DNA of 64,000 nucleotides. Origin: Christiangramia aestuarii. GTDB lineage: Bacteria; Bacteroidota; Bacteroidia; Flavobacteriales; Flavobacteriaceae. Every line of letters starts with the position of its first letter. Position 1 is the first letter of the stretch. Location of the stretch: positions 1 through 64,000 of the forward strand of contig NZ_VJVW01000002.1 of NCBI RefSeq assembly GCF_009735585.1, written 5' to 3'. The notes below the pieces were generated by a model that saw nothing but the letters and a program-made list of their open reading frames with translations, did no database searches and was not told where the DNA came from. A program made the position numbers and the translations under genes. Positions 34,040 to 43,341 of this stretch are shown here, piece by piece.

Positions 34040-35061
34040 GATTTGGGTTTATCAGGTTCTGTAGGATTCCAAGCCAGCAATATCCAGTATTTCAATCTAC
34101 CTATAGCATCCTTTCTGGCTTCTTTCTCGCCATCTAAAATATCATTTTTAAATCGAATTACCAGAAGTAAGAAAGTGATTAAATTCCACTTTATTATGTT
34201 ATCTAATCCTGGATTTGGATTCTTTAATTTCCAAACATAATGACCATTTCTCACTACCATTTTTCCATATTTCATTTGGTCAGGCCTACCAGCTTCTTCA
34301 TGAAAATGATAGCAACAGGCGGCAGTATTCAAATATAACTGACCTATTTTTGAGGCACGCAGACAAAAATCCATATCTTCATATAAACCATAACCTTCAA
34401 AATAAGTAGAGAACGCTATTTTTGAAAATAATTCCTTTCGGTATGAAGAAACTCCTCCCATAAAGAATTCTACCGAATAAATTTTGTCTGATGGAGGAAG
34501 AAATCCAGTTGAGAATCCATGAGAGAATTCAGGCATAAACCCTGGTGGTTGGTTAGGTAATAATCCAAGCCTTTTCCTTAATACATTTCGGCTTCCCAGA
34601 TTTCGCACGAATCCATCTAATTTGAATTCATCAAATTTAATTTTATAATCAGGGGCAACTCTTCTCCATTCAGCCTCATCCAAGATCTTGCCGCCTACTG
34701 CTAGGGCATTGGGATAAATCTTATAAGTTCTAATTAATTGTTCGAAATATTCCTTTTTTAAGACAATATCGTCATCAAGAAAACAAACTACCTCAATATC
34801 CTCAGCAACTTTCGATATACCAAAATTCCTTTGCCTGGTTAATCCGCGGTCTTTATCTTCAACCCTTAAATATTCCGTATTTGCAAAACTGTTTTTTCGA
34901 AGTAGGTTATGTGTTCGATAGTCTTTTGAACCATCGATAATCAGAATTTGATCTGGATACAAACTTTGATCTACAACAGATTCTAATAATCTCTTGAGAG
35001 AATCTGCTCTATGGTAGGTGCAAATTATCAAAGCAAATTTTATCTCAATATTGCTTTCCAT
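34036..35061 (-). CDS. Glycosyltransferase family 2
   Basis: GT-A enzyme of 341 residues. It opens with IICTYHRADSLKRLLESV. The metal-binding cluster is CFLDDDIVL, and the acceptor side has FMGGVSSYRKELF and EDMDFCLRASKIG. It overlaps the preceding two-part GT gene by 17 nt. Confidence 0.9.
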   Translation of the reverse strand: MESNIEIKFALIICTYHRADSLKRLLESVVDQSLYPDQILIIDGSKDYRTHNLLRKNSFANTEYLRVEDKDRGLTRQRNFGISKVAEDIEVVCFLDDDIVLKKEYFEQLIRTYKIYPNALAVGGKILDEAEWRRVAPDYKIKFDEFKLDGFVRNLGSRNVLRKRLGLLPNQPPGFMPEFSHGFSTGFLPPSDKIYSVEFFMGGVSSYRKELFSKIAFSTYFEGYGLYEDMDFCLRASKIGQLYLNTAACCYHFHEEAGRPDQMKYGKMVVRNGHYVWKLKNPNPGLDNIIKWNLITFLLLVIRFKNDILDGEKEARKDAIGRLKYWILLAWNPTEPDKPKS

Positions 35062-36613
35062 GAGATATTTTTGAATTTTTCCTATTTGATTTTAAAACTT
35101 CGGAAGCCATTTTTTCACTAATATTCCATCTTTCCCGCATACTCCGAAAATATTTAATTGGATTTGTAATTCTCTGGTTGCGGTAATACTTTAAGAAAAG
35201 TGCGGCTTTGTATCCCCTCAGCATTTCTTTGGAATAGTATTTCTTTACCAGAAGCATCATGGTTGGGGATGGCTTAGGGCCAATATTATCAGTTTTGGAC
35301 TGAAAGTTTTGAACTTGCCTGAATCCACCAATATCTGCTTTTAGGTGCTTGATCTTTATATCCGGATGATATATTATATCGCAACCTTTAGACCTCAACT
35401 TTAAACCATAATCAATATCTTCACCAAAACCATGTTCCAGATTTTCTGAGAACCGGCACTGCAGCGCAAATTTACTTTTAACTATTGATGTTCCAGATCC
35501 AAAGGCTCCCCATTGTTTTATCTTATGAAAAATTGTTTCTCCTGCTGGCTGTAAGCAGTTCAGATTTAAAGCATTCACTTTAAGCCTTTGAATTTCATTC
35601 AGAGATTTTTCCAGTAGGTCTGATGAAAAGCGTATATCGTCATCTGCAAAAAAAATAAAATCCCCTTTAACCGATTTTAAAGCAAGATTCCGGGCATGAC
35701 AGGCTCCCGTTCTATGAATAAACCGATGGATAATTTCGAAAGGCCATTCTTGATTTTTCAAATATGATAATTGGCTCTGTGTGGTTTCATCTGGATCCTG
35801 TTCCACCACTATAACCCTTAAGGGCTTAATTTGCTGGGCCTTGAGATCGACAAGCACATTCTTTAAATGTTCTGGCCTTCCCATGGTGGGAATTATTACA
35901 TCTACTGAATAATCATTGCGCACACCTATTTTTTCTGGCAAAATTCCAGAAAGATCCACGTTTTCCTTAAAAAATGATTTATTCTTGAGATTGCTCAAAA
36001 ATGACTTTATCGGTAATTTATTTTCATAGCGTTTATAACAAAAGAAAAGTACAAATAACCATTCTTTCTTGTAATGCTGTGCTACAAACCTGAAAGTGTC
36101 TGAGGTATTGGCTAAATATTTCAATTGACTTGACTTTCGGTTTTCAACCAGAGTTGGTTCACAATAACAGAAAAGAGAATTCTGTTGACCTGTTTTAGCT
36201 ATTGAATTTAACAAATACCCTAAATTCTTAATTCCATCGAATAAGCTTTTAAACCTCAACGCAATTCTTCCATTTATACCACCTATATCTGTACTCATTC
36301 TCCAGGTTGGATACCTAACCGAATAATCGGGATTTATAAAAGGTAATTGATCTATATATCCAATTGTATCGGGTAAATATTGCGTTTCTAAAGGATAAGA
36401 AGCCATGATCAGATCATGACTGAAAATGGTTTTTAAACGATCAGAAATTTTCATGGAAATACTCCTATCTATCCAAATGATAAGCTCATCGGGATAAACA
36501 GCACATAATTCCCAAAATGCCTCTACAAGCTTCACAGAAGTAAGCTCGATCACTTTGTCCCCTTTTTCAGCTGAAATAAGCTCTTTCCCTTTTATATGAT
36601 TCAGGTAGATCAA
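35045..36613 (-). CDS. Two-part glycosyltransferase: unknown N-terminal domain plus GT2
   Basis: 522 residues. The C-terminal ~285 form a GT2 domain: VDVIIPTMGRPEHLKNVL, FIFFADDDIRF, ALNLNCLQPAG, GFGEDIDYGLKLRSKG. The first ~235 residues do not match a family I recognise; they contain LIIWIDRSISMK, TIGYIDQLPF and the YCEPTLVENRK segment. It could be a second, degenerate GT-A fold or an acceptor-binding module. Start fits a 4-nt overlap with the upstream GT4 gene. Confidence 0.8.
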   Translation of the reverse strand: MIYLNHIKGKELISAEKGDKVIELTSVKLVEAFWELCAVYPDELIIWIDRSISMKISDRLKTIFSHDLIMASYPLETQYLPDTIGYIDQLPFINPDYSVRYPTWRMSTDIGGINGRIALRFKSLFDGIKNLGYLLNSIAKTGQQNSLFCYCEPTLVENRKSSQLKYLANTSDTFRFVAQHYKKEWLFVLFFCYKRYENKLPIKSFLSNLKNKSFFKENVDLSGILPEKIGVRNDYSVDVIIPTMGRPEHLKNVLVDLKAQQIKPLRVIVVEQDPDETTQSQLSYLKNQEWPFEIIHRFIHRTGACHARNLALKSVKGDFIFFADDDIRFSSDLLEKSLNEIQRLKVNALNLNCLQPAGETIFHKIKQWGAFGSGTSIVKSKFALQCRFSENLEHGFGEDIDYGLKLRSKGCDIIYHPDIKIKHLKADIGGFRQVQNFQSKTDNIGPKPSPTMMLLVKKYYSKEMLRGYKAALFLKYYRNQRITNPIKYFRSMRERWNISEKMASEVLKSNRKNSKISHGKQY

Positions 36614-37758
36614 GAATTTACAGTCTTAATTATTTCTTTGTAAAAAGCAATATTCTGTCTGCTGACGATTTCAGAAGAAAACTTTTTTTCGACCCGTTTT
36701 CTCGCGTTCGATCCCATTTCTATTCTTAATTGAGGTTCTGATAATAATTTCAGAAGTTTATCTGCATATTCCTGATGCTTTTTTGGATAAACGGTATAAC
36801 CAGTAACACCATTGACCATTACTTCTCCTGCCCAACCAATATCTGAGGTAACCAGTGCCTTTTGCAATGCCATGGCCTCGATCCAGGTCATTGGTAAAGC
36901 CTCCGCATAACTGGGAAGAGCTACCACTGTAGATTTTTCAATTTCCAGTTTAACCTCGTCGTAATCTATTGCGCCTTTGTAAATAAAATTCTTTTTGGCC
37001 AAATCAGATAGGCTATCTTTAAAAAGCTGCAGGGTTGAGCGATTTTCGAACACATCGATTACATCCCTCCCAATCATAAGCAGCTTTACCTCTGGTTTCC
37101 TTTCTACCACCTTATTGAAAATATGAGCAAGGTCTAAAACACCCTTTTTTCGGATTATAGTACCAAAATAAAGTATGCAATGAGAATCAGTTTCAATATC
37201 TGAAGGAGAAAACTTAGCGAGTTCTATGCTATTTGGGATAATTTGAAATTCTTTATCTATACCAAATATTTCATTTGTTCTATTAGCAGTGAATTTACTT
37301 ACAGAGGCAAGTGCGTGGGCATTTACTAAAGCATTCTTTTCGAAGAACCTGTTCTTAAATTTTTGAGGTCTTCCCTCTATGTTGCAAAAATAGGCATCAG
37401 TTCCGTTTAAACGAATAACCAAAGGACAGCTTAAATTCATAAAAGCGGTTATTCCAGTCCAGTCTGTGGCTTCGATTAAATGAATTCCCTTTCTTTTTAT
37501 AAGACTATTTAGTTGATTCTGAATATATTTTCTATAGAAGTACCATCCTCCAATTTTGTATTTTCGAAATTTCAGAAAGTAAAAGTCAATTCCGTTATCC
37601 TTAAACTCATCATCAACTTCCTGATTATAAACTACCACACTTACCTTAACTTCCTTTTTTACCAGGCCTTCCGCTAGATTTCGAATACTTGTACCTAGAC
37701 CTCCGGAAGCATTCGTCTTTTCATGGGGATATTCGGGTGTAAGAAAAGCAATATGCAT
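36610..37758 (-). CDS. Glycosyltransferase family 4
   Basis: 382-residue GT-B enzyme. N-terminal TPEYPHEKTNASGGLGTSIR is the typical acceptor-side glycine loop. The donor side has ILYFGTIIRKKGVLDLAH, KLLMIGRDVID and LPSYAEALPMTWIEAMALQK, which matches the E-x7-E region. Immediately follows the gene at 37759. Confidence 0.92.
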   Translation of the reverse strand: MHIAFLTPEYPHEKTNASGGLGTSIRNLAEGLVKKEVKVSVVVYNQEVDDEFKDNGIDFYFLKFRKYKIGGWYFYRKYIQNQLNSLIKRKGIHLIEATDWTGITAFMNLSCPLVIRLNGTDAYFCNIEGRPQKFKNRFFEKNALVNAHALASVSKFTANRTNEIFGIDKEFQIIPNSIELAKFSPSDIETDSHCILYFGTIIRKKGVLDLAHIFNKVVERKPEVKLLMIGRDVIDVFENRSTLQLFKDSLSDLAKKNFIYKGAIDYDEVKLEIEKSTVVALPSYAEALPMTWIEAMALQKALVTSDIGWAGEVMVNGVTGYTVYPKKHQEYADKLLKLLSEPQLRIEMGSNARKRVEKKFSSEIVSRQNIAFYKEIIKTVNS

Positions 37759-39141
37759 CTAAATTATCTCGTCTAATTGATGAACTATATTCTTTGAGGC
37801 ATCTTTTGCATAACAGTTAATCTGTTGAAACCAACTCATCGCCATACCCAACCTCTCTTTATTAGTGTCTTCCAGGGCCTGTTGAATTATATCTCCAATC
37901 TCTTCTTTATTATTAATCCAGAAAACAGCATCTTCAGGGATGGTTTTAAAATGAATATAAGAATATATTTCCCTAATATCCTTTTTCTGATCTTTCAGTT
38001 CTAACAAATAATTGAGGTATGCACAAGGTTTTCCTTTTGTCGCAAAATCAAAAATCATTGAGGAGGCCACATTAATAACCATAAAACAGTGTTCAGCAAT
38101 ATTTGTTTGCAATGCCATGTCTTCCTTTTTTGGCATAGCCTGATTCCACGAATCACCATTGCCTGTCCAGTCTGGATCTATGGGAACTATAATTTCACTA
38201 AACTCTTGTAAAACCTTATCGTATCTGCCAGAAAAGTCTACAGGACAGCGCCTAAAAATGATCCCGATATTTTCTCCTTTTTTATTTAATTGATTTACTG
38301 CTTCGGCTACATCTCTTAAAAAACACTCATCATGAGGCGAGGTGGTGATATCATCCCCGGAAAAACAAAGATATTCCCAAGAAGAATCCAAGTTATATTT
38401 TGAGAAAAACGATTCTCTTGGTAAAACAACTGATTTTTTATAATGAATTTCAAATTGAGGAGTTCCGGTGATCTTAATTTGTTCTTGATTTATATAGGGA
38501 TAATATCGCAGTAGTTCATCCCTCATATGCTCACTCCACACCAGGTAATAATCTGTATCTATCACCTTGGTAGCTTTAGGGAGGTTATCCCAAGAAAAAA
38601 TAAAGCAGGATGTAGGAATTCCTAAGTCCTGGGCAGCTAAAACTGGTGAAATCGCATTCACTGGCCTTTGATTTGTACAGAAAATAGCATCAGGTTTTTC
38701 CTGACTCAATACCTCTTTACAGTGCTTGTAATATTTAGATTTCCTTTCAGAATTTTGTATTAGTGTTCTTAATTTACTCAGACCTTTTTCTCCCTTATAT
38801 TTTTTAGTTAGAGAACTAACTACTAGACCTTTCAATATATTTTTCAAACTATTTTCAGAAGAAGAAAACTTATATTTCTTATATACAGGCTCATTGAACT
38901 TTTTCTCAAAATATTCCAACTCTACATTGATCTTAGCGCGTTTCAAAAGATCTGTCCAGGCCCTGGGTTTGGGTTTTAAACTGATCTCTTTAAAACCCAA
39001 TTCATCTAACTTAAACCCGGTAGCGTTCCAATAGACCAACTCCCAACCTGCAGTTTTTACTTCTTCAGGAAAATTAGTGTAGACGAAATTTCGAAGACCG
39101 ACTCCGTCAGGAATAATTACAAGAAGTTTTTTTGGTGTCAA
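37759..39141 (-). CDS. GT-B-like surface-carbohydrate transferase, family unclear
   Basis: 460 residues that I cannot place in a named family. Features include IIPDGVGLRNFVYTNF at the N-terminus, CTNQRPVNAISPVLAAQDLG, SWDNLPKA, KITGTPQFE, and a C-terminal NVASSMIFDFATKGKPCAY. The last motif resembles the SS-M-D-GKP pattern of TagF-like and capsule transferases. Lying directly downstream of the nonulosonic-acid cassette it is a candidate for transfer of that sugar, but that is inference. A -7-like element precedes it. Confidence 0.65.
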   Translation of the reverse strand: MTPKKLLVIIPDGVGLRNFVYTNFPEEVKTAGWELVYWNATGFKLDELGFKEISLKPKPRAWTDLLKRAKINVELEYFEKKFNEPVYKKYKFSSSENSLKNILKGLVVSSLTKKYKGEKGLSKLRTLIQNSERKSKYYKHCKEVLSQEKPDAIFCTNQRPVNAISPVLAAQDLGIPTSCFIFSWDNLPKATKVIDTDYYLVWSEHMRDELLRYYPYINQEQIKITGTPQFEIHYKKSVVLPRESFFSKYNLDSSWEYLCFSGDDITTSPHDECFLRDVAEAVNQLNKKGENIGIIFRRCPVDFSGRYDKVLQEFSEIIVPIDPDWTGNGDSWNQAMPKKEDMALQTNIAEHCFMVINVASSMIFDFATKGKPCAYLNYLLELKDQKKDIREIYSYIHFKTIPEDAVFWINNKEEIGDIIQQALEDTNKERLGMAMSWFQQINCYAKDASKNIVHQLDEII

Positions 39142-39165
39142 ATCAGGATAGGTTTACAGGACTTT

Positions 39166-39173
39166 CAAATATA
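39166..39173 (-). promoter_or_regulatory. Possible internal -7 element in the locus
   Basis: Minus-strand TATATTTG matches TAnnTTTG in the 50-nt gap after the asparagine synthase gene. There is no good -33 TTG. It might drive the distal third of the locus. Confidence 0.3.
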
Positions 39174-39191
39174 GAAAACTGAAGGATTATA

Positions 39192-40898
39192 TCAGCTATT
39201 TTCAAATATAAGACTCGCATTAATCCATTGCCATAGGTAAAAACTATTCTGTTTTTCACCTTTTTGATAATCCTCCCATTCCTTATAAATGGATTTAAAA
39301 TCGAACCAGTTACTTACTTTACTTTCTTGAAGAATGGATAACCTGCTATCGACATATTCTCTCAGTTCTCCTCCAAGCCACTCCCTTTGAGGAGTTTGTA
39401 AAGCCCTTTTTGGAGCCTCTGTGATCTTAAACGGGACAAAATCGCCGGTCAATTCTCTCAGCATGTATTTATGCACTCCGTTTTTTATTTTCATTTCATC
39501 GGGCAAAGCAAATGCATATTCCACCAGAAGGTGATCCAGAAATGGTTCTCTAAGCTCTGTGCTAAAAGCCATGGATATACGATCGTTGAACCGTAAAGCC
39601 CTTGGAAGCTTAGTATAAAAAAGATCTCGGTATTGTAAATTTTGCATCCTGGACTCGAAGGGGCTGGGATAATCAGGTTTCACAGCAAGATCCCTAAACT
39701 CTTTTGCGAGAACGTTGGGTTTGAAACTACCTGACTTTCCGGTTCCCTGTACTATGGAATTATCCTTTGTTTTATAATAATCATATCCCGCCCATTGTTC
39801 ATCCATTCCCTGCCCATCCAGCAGAACCTTAATTCCTGAATCTTTAGCTTTTTCAAAAATCCTGGCATAAGCGAGGGTGGGAATTCCTCCAAATGGTTCA
39901 TCCTGAACTTCACTTATTAAACTGGCATATTCAGGAACCTTGTAAGAGGAAAGTTTTACTTTTTCCAGAGGGTTTCCTGTTTGGGAAATCATTTCTTTTA
40001 CCCAGGGCAACTCATCATATCTTTCATCGCCTGTAAAAAAGGTAAATGCTTTTATTTTTTCTGAACTATGATTGTTATTTACTAAGGCCAGTAATAGAGA
40101 ACTATCCACACCACCACTAATATTAAATCCCAAAGGTACATCGGCCCTGAACCTTAGTTTTATTGAATCTTTTAGAAGTTCAAGATACTTCTGCTTTATC
40201 TCGTCCTCAGAATAAGTCCGTTTTAATAAAGAGATTCGTACAGGAAAATCATACCATTTTTCTATCTGTAACTTTTCATCCTTAAATTCGAGAAAATGGC
40301 CGGCAGGTAATTGATGAATATCCTGAAAAAAGGTTTCTGACGGAATTCCATAGGAACCATAGCAGAAATAATTTGCCCATTGCCTTACATTTGGAGTTGA
40401 TCCTTTTATTCCTTTTATCGCCTTGATCTCACTAGCGAAAATAAAATCATTAGTATTACTGTAAAAAAATGGTTTCACCCCAAAACGATCACGTGCAGCA
40501 AATAAAGATTTTTCTTTGTTATCCCAGATCGCGAAAGAAAACATTCCTCTAAACTTTTCCAGACAATTCTTGCCGTAAACTAAATAAGCGGCTAATAAAA
40601 CTTCTGTATCTGAAGAAGTTTTAAAAGGATAGCTTAAGCCGATTTCATTTCTTAGTTCGGTATAGTTATATATTTCACCATTAAAACTCAAATGGTACCG
40701 ACCTGTGGGATCACTAAAAGGCTGATCTGCTTCATGGGATAGATCGATTATAGAGAGTCTGTTATGTCCAATTATGGCAAAACCCTTGTCATGATATACT
40801 CCTCTCGCATCTGGTCCGCGATGGGCCATTGAAGTTAACATTAGATCCAAATCACCTTTTTTAATCTCAGGCCCAACTATTCCAGCTATACCGCACAT
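39192..40898 (-). CDS. asnB: Asparagine synthase (glutamine-hydrolysing)
   Basis: 568 residues with both halves intact: the glutaminase nucleophile in MCGIAGIVG, HRGPDARG, FNGEIYN, and the PP-loop ISGGVDSS, then DGQGMDEQWAGYDYY and ELREPFLDH. In polysaccharide loci such proteins (WbpS/WbmI type) may amidate sugar carboxylates, so the target may be the nonulosonate made by the genes upstream rather than aspartate. The stop overlaps no gene; its start touches the neuA-type stop. Confidence 0.88.
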   Translation of the reverse strand: MCGIAGIVGPEIKKGDLDLMLTSMAHRGPDARGVYHDKGFAIIGHNRLSIIDLSHEADQPFSDPTGRYHLSFNGEIYNYTELRNEIGLSYPFKTSSDTEVLLAAYLVYGKNCLEKFRGMFSFAIWDNKEKSLFAARDRFGVKPFFYSNTNDFIFASEIKAIKGIKGSTPNVRQWANYFCYGSYGIPSETFFQDIHQLPAGHFLEFKDEKLQIEKWYDFPVRISLLKRTYSEDEIKQKYLELLKDSIKLRFRADVPLGFNISGGVDSSLLLALVNNNHSSEKIKAFTFFTGDERYDELPWVKEMISQTGNPLEKVKLSSYKVPEYASLISEVQDEPFGGIPTLAYARIFEKAKDSGIKVLLDGQGMDEQWAGYDYYKTKDNSIVQGTGKSGSFKPNVLAKEFRDLAVKPDYPSPFESRMQNLQYRDLFYTKLPRALRFNDRISMAFSTELREPFLDHLLVEYAFALPDEMKIKNGVHKYMLRELTGDFVPFKITEAPKRALQTPQREWLGGELREYVDSRLSILQESKVSNWFDFKSIYKEWEDYQKGEKQNSFYLWQWINASLIFENS

Positions 40899-41590
40899 TA
40901 ATTACGAGTTTTTAATATTTCTACGGCCCTCTCCCAATCACTAATGGTATCTATATTTACATAATCATCTGACATGGTATTAATAAAGCCAATGTTTTCT
41001 CCAAGTAAGGAATTCTCTTCCATTATTTGCCTGGTGGCAGTAATATAAATAGCTCCATCCCTATGGTAAGCCTTAGGAAGTTCCTGCCTTCTCGGAATCG
41101 GAGTTTTTTCCCCGGTAGCTATTCTTAATATCCCATCATGATCTTCAAAGGCCCAGTGTGGATTAAAATCAGCCGGAATTTCCCTTACACTGATTAGCGA
41201 ATCATAATTGCCCGAAATAAATTTCCTGATAGCCTCATCAATAAGCCCATTTCTTCTAAAAGGAGTCGTGGGCTGTAACAGGCAGATGGCATCAAAATTT
41301 TCATTTTTTGCTTTATAAAAATTCAATGCGTGCTGGATAACCTTCAGACTCGGAGTATTATCCTCGGCCAGTTCTCCCGGTCTTTTAAAGGGCACTTCAA
41401 CTCCCTGTTGCCCGGAAATTTTCATGATCTCCTCATCATCTGAGCTTAGAGCTATTTTCGATAGAAGCTTTGATTCTTTAGCTGAGGTTATAGTATAATT
41501 AATCAAAGGAATACTTCCTAGTATTTTTATATTCTTCCCAGGTATCCCTTTACTACCACCTCTTGCCGTTATTAAACCTAAGATTCTCAT
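40898..41590 (-). CDS. CMP-nonulosonate (acylneuraminate) cytidylyltransferase
   Basis: Activates a sialic-acid-like sugar with CTP. The 230 residues begin LGLITARGGSKGIPGKNIK, the CTP-binding signature, followed by ALSSDDEEI, LLQPTTPFRR, YHRDGAIYITAT and a terminal YVNIDTISDWERAV. The neighbouring NeuB and NeuC homologues confirm the pathway. The exact sugar (neuraminic, legionaminic or other) is undetermined. Overlaps its neighbours by 4 and 1 nt. Confidence 0.9.
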   Translation of the reverse strand: MRILGLITARGGSKGIPGKNIKILGSIPLINYTITSAKESKLLSKIALSSDDEEIMKISGQQGVEVPFKRPGELAEDNTPSLKVIQHALNFYKAKNENFDAICLLQPTTPFRRNGLIDEAIRKFISGNYDSLISVREIPADFNPHWAFEDHDGILRIATGEKTPIPRRQELPKAYHRDGAIYITATRQIMEENSLLGENIGFINTMSDDYVNIDTISDWERAVEILKTRN

Positions 41591-42384
41591 CGTTTCAAAT
41601 TTGAAATTATAGGATATTTGTTATCGATCTGGTCTTTATCCATTAAATATGTTGAAAATAACCCCTTTTCAATATTATCATAAATATTGCGCAGTTTATC
41701 GGTAGTAAGATCACTATTCCTGTAAATTTTAACGTTAGCCTTCTGCATTATCGGAATAATCTCTCCCCGAAAATATAATTTTAAAATTTCAGGTAACAGT
41801 GTTCCTGCTCTTTTTATAACCTTATTTCCGGCATCATGAAGGTTATCATCCTTGGAAAGATCGGGCCTAAGCTGATGCAATATTTTACCCGAATCAACCT
41901 TCTTTTCTGCTAAGTGAATGGTGGCACCTAAACATTGTGGCTGTTCATACAAAAGCGGGAATAGGTTAGTTGCCGAGCCTTTATAATAAGGAGATAGACC
42001 TAGATGAAGATTAATGATCTTATTGGGAAAAGCCTTTAAAATGAAATCTTTAATTATCGAGGTGCCAAATAAAACTATGATATCCGGGTCGGTTTCCTTT
42101 AACAATTCTAATGTGAGCTCAGTGTTGACTTCTTTATACTGAAGTTTTATCTGGAGTATATCCTCTGGAAATCCCATATTTCCAAAGAATTTTTCTTCAG
42201 ATGCAGATCGGGATTCAAAATGATCTTTTATAAACCTGGCATCGGTTTCATTTAGTCCTTCAGTGTTTTCTATGGTAGCCGACTTTTCTTCGGTAATAAT
42301 TAACTGAAGATCGGTGCCGCTTGCCAGGCATTGGGAAATATACTTGTGTCTGAAACTATTACTGGTTAAAAGTACTGTTCTCAT
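41587..42384 (-). CDS. Formyltransferase-family protein
   Basis: Related to methionyl-tRNA formyltransferase and sugar N-formyltransferases. The catalytic set is visible: Asn and His in INLHLGLSPYYKGSATN and Asp in EKKVDSGKILHQ. The frame is open to 42474, but MRTVLLTSNSFRHKY at 42384 is the family N-terminus; even so it overlaps the deacetylase gene by 26 nt. With a deacetylase next door it probably formylates an amino group freed on the sugar. It lacks the tRNA-binding C-terminal domain of Fmt. Confidence 0.8.
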   Translation of the reverse strand: MRTVLLTSNSFRHKYISQCLASGTDLQLIITEEKSATIENTEGLNETDARFIKDHFESRSASEEKFFGNMGFPEDILQIKLQYKEVNTELTLELLKETDPDIIVLFGTSIIKDFILKAFPNKIINLHLGLSPYYKGSATNLFPLLYEQPQCLGATIHLAEKKVDSGKILHQLRPDLSKDDNLHDAGNKVIKRAGTLLPEILKLYFRGEIIPIMQKANVKIYRNSDLTTDKLRNIYDNIEKGLFSTYLMDKDQIDNKYPIISNLKR

Positions 42385-43339
42385 AGGTGTGCCATTTTGC
42401 AAATACGCAGTTTTCGAAAAGACTTTTTCCTTTAAATAAATCTGCTTTTCCACCAGGAAGGTCATTGCAGTCATACCTCGCCACCAAAAATGGATTCTCC
42501 GATATATGATAATTTACCGCTCTTTCCATGGTAAATGCTAGTTTAAAACCGGCTTGCTCCATAGATTGTGAAAGTCCTGCGCAGGCTTCATAAGATCCAT
42601 AGGGATAACTAAACAACTTGGCTTGCTCCCCAAAGTTGGAAATAAAGAAATTCTGTGTATTTTTTAGATCCTTCTCTACATCTTCTGTTTCTACCAAACC
42701 TAAGGGATCATGAGTATGGCCATGGGACCCGAGACTCCCTCCGTTCCATAGGTCTTTTAGCTGGTCTATTTCCATATATAGATCATTAGCCATCCTATGT
42801 TCATTGAAATTTTCATTGAATAACGGCTCGATAATTTGTTTAAGATCGCTAATTTCAATTTTGAAATTGAGCAAATACTTCAACCTGGCAACTGCAGGCG
42901 GATCATAATTATAATGAATATGGGCTTTATTCCTTTCTTCCTCATTTAATTGAAAAGAATAATTTCTCGAAATTCCTTTTTCCAGCTCCATAGGATCTAT
43001 TCTGGAACGAAGAAGATGAATTTTATGCACCAGAGAAACTTTTTTCTCCGTAAAATTAGAAGTATTTATAAAGCATATAAAAGGTATTCCCATTCTATCC
43101 AGAATAGGTTTTGCCAGCTCAAATTGTTCTTTCAGACCGTCATCAAAGGTGACAAGCAATAAATTATCTTCTATAGAATGTTTTTCCAGGTCTAAAAGCT
43201 CAGCCTGTGAGATAAATTTTCCCTGTTTCGATAATACTTTGAGCTGATTCTCGAACTGCCTCGGGGTCAACCCGAAAATACTTGGATATTCAGAATCAAA
43301 ATCCTCCCTGATATAGTGGAAATTAGCTACAGCCAGCAT
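42359..43339 (-). CDS. Polysaccharide deacetylase (NodB-type)
   Basis: Carbohydrate esterase 4-like enzyme, 326 residues. LLVTFDDGLKEQ carries the catalytic and metal Asp, and GSHGHTHDPLG gives the two metal His residues. FSYPYGSYE is the later conserved block. No signal peptide is seen, so it probably acts in the cytoplasm on a nucleotide- or lipid-linked sugar. Its end overlaps the formyltransferase start. The pairing suggests removal of acetyl before formyl addition. Confidence 0.85.
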   Translation of the reverse strand: MLAVANFHYIREDFDSEYPSIFGLTPRQFENQLKVLSKQGKFISQAELLDLEKHSIEDNLLLVTFDDGLKEQFELAKPILDRMGIPFICFINTSNFTEKKVSLVHKIHLLRSRIDPMELEKGISRNYSFQLNEEERNKAHIHYNYDPPAVARLKYLLNFKIEISDLKQIIEPLFNENFNEHRMANDLYMEIDQLKDLWNGGSLGSHGHTHDPLGLVETEDVEKDLKNTQNFFISNFGEQAKLFSYPYGSYEACAGLSQSMEQAGFKLAFTMERAVNYHISENPFLVARYDCNDLPGGKADLFKGKSLFENCVFAKWHTYENSTFNQ

Positions 43340-43341
43340 TA

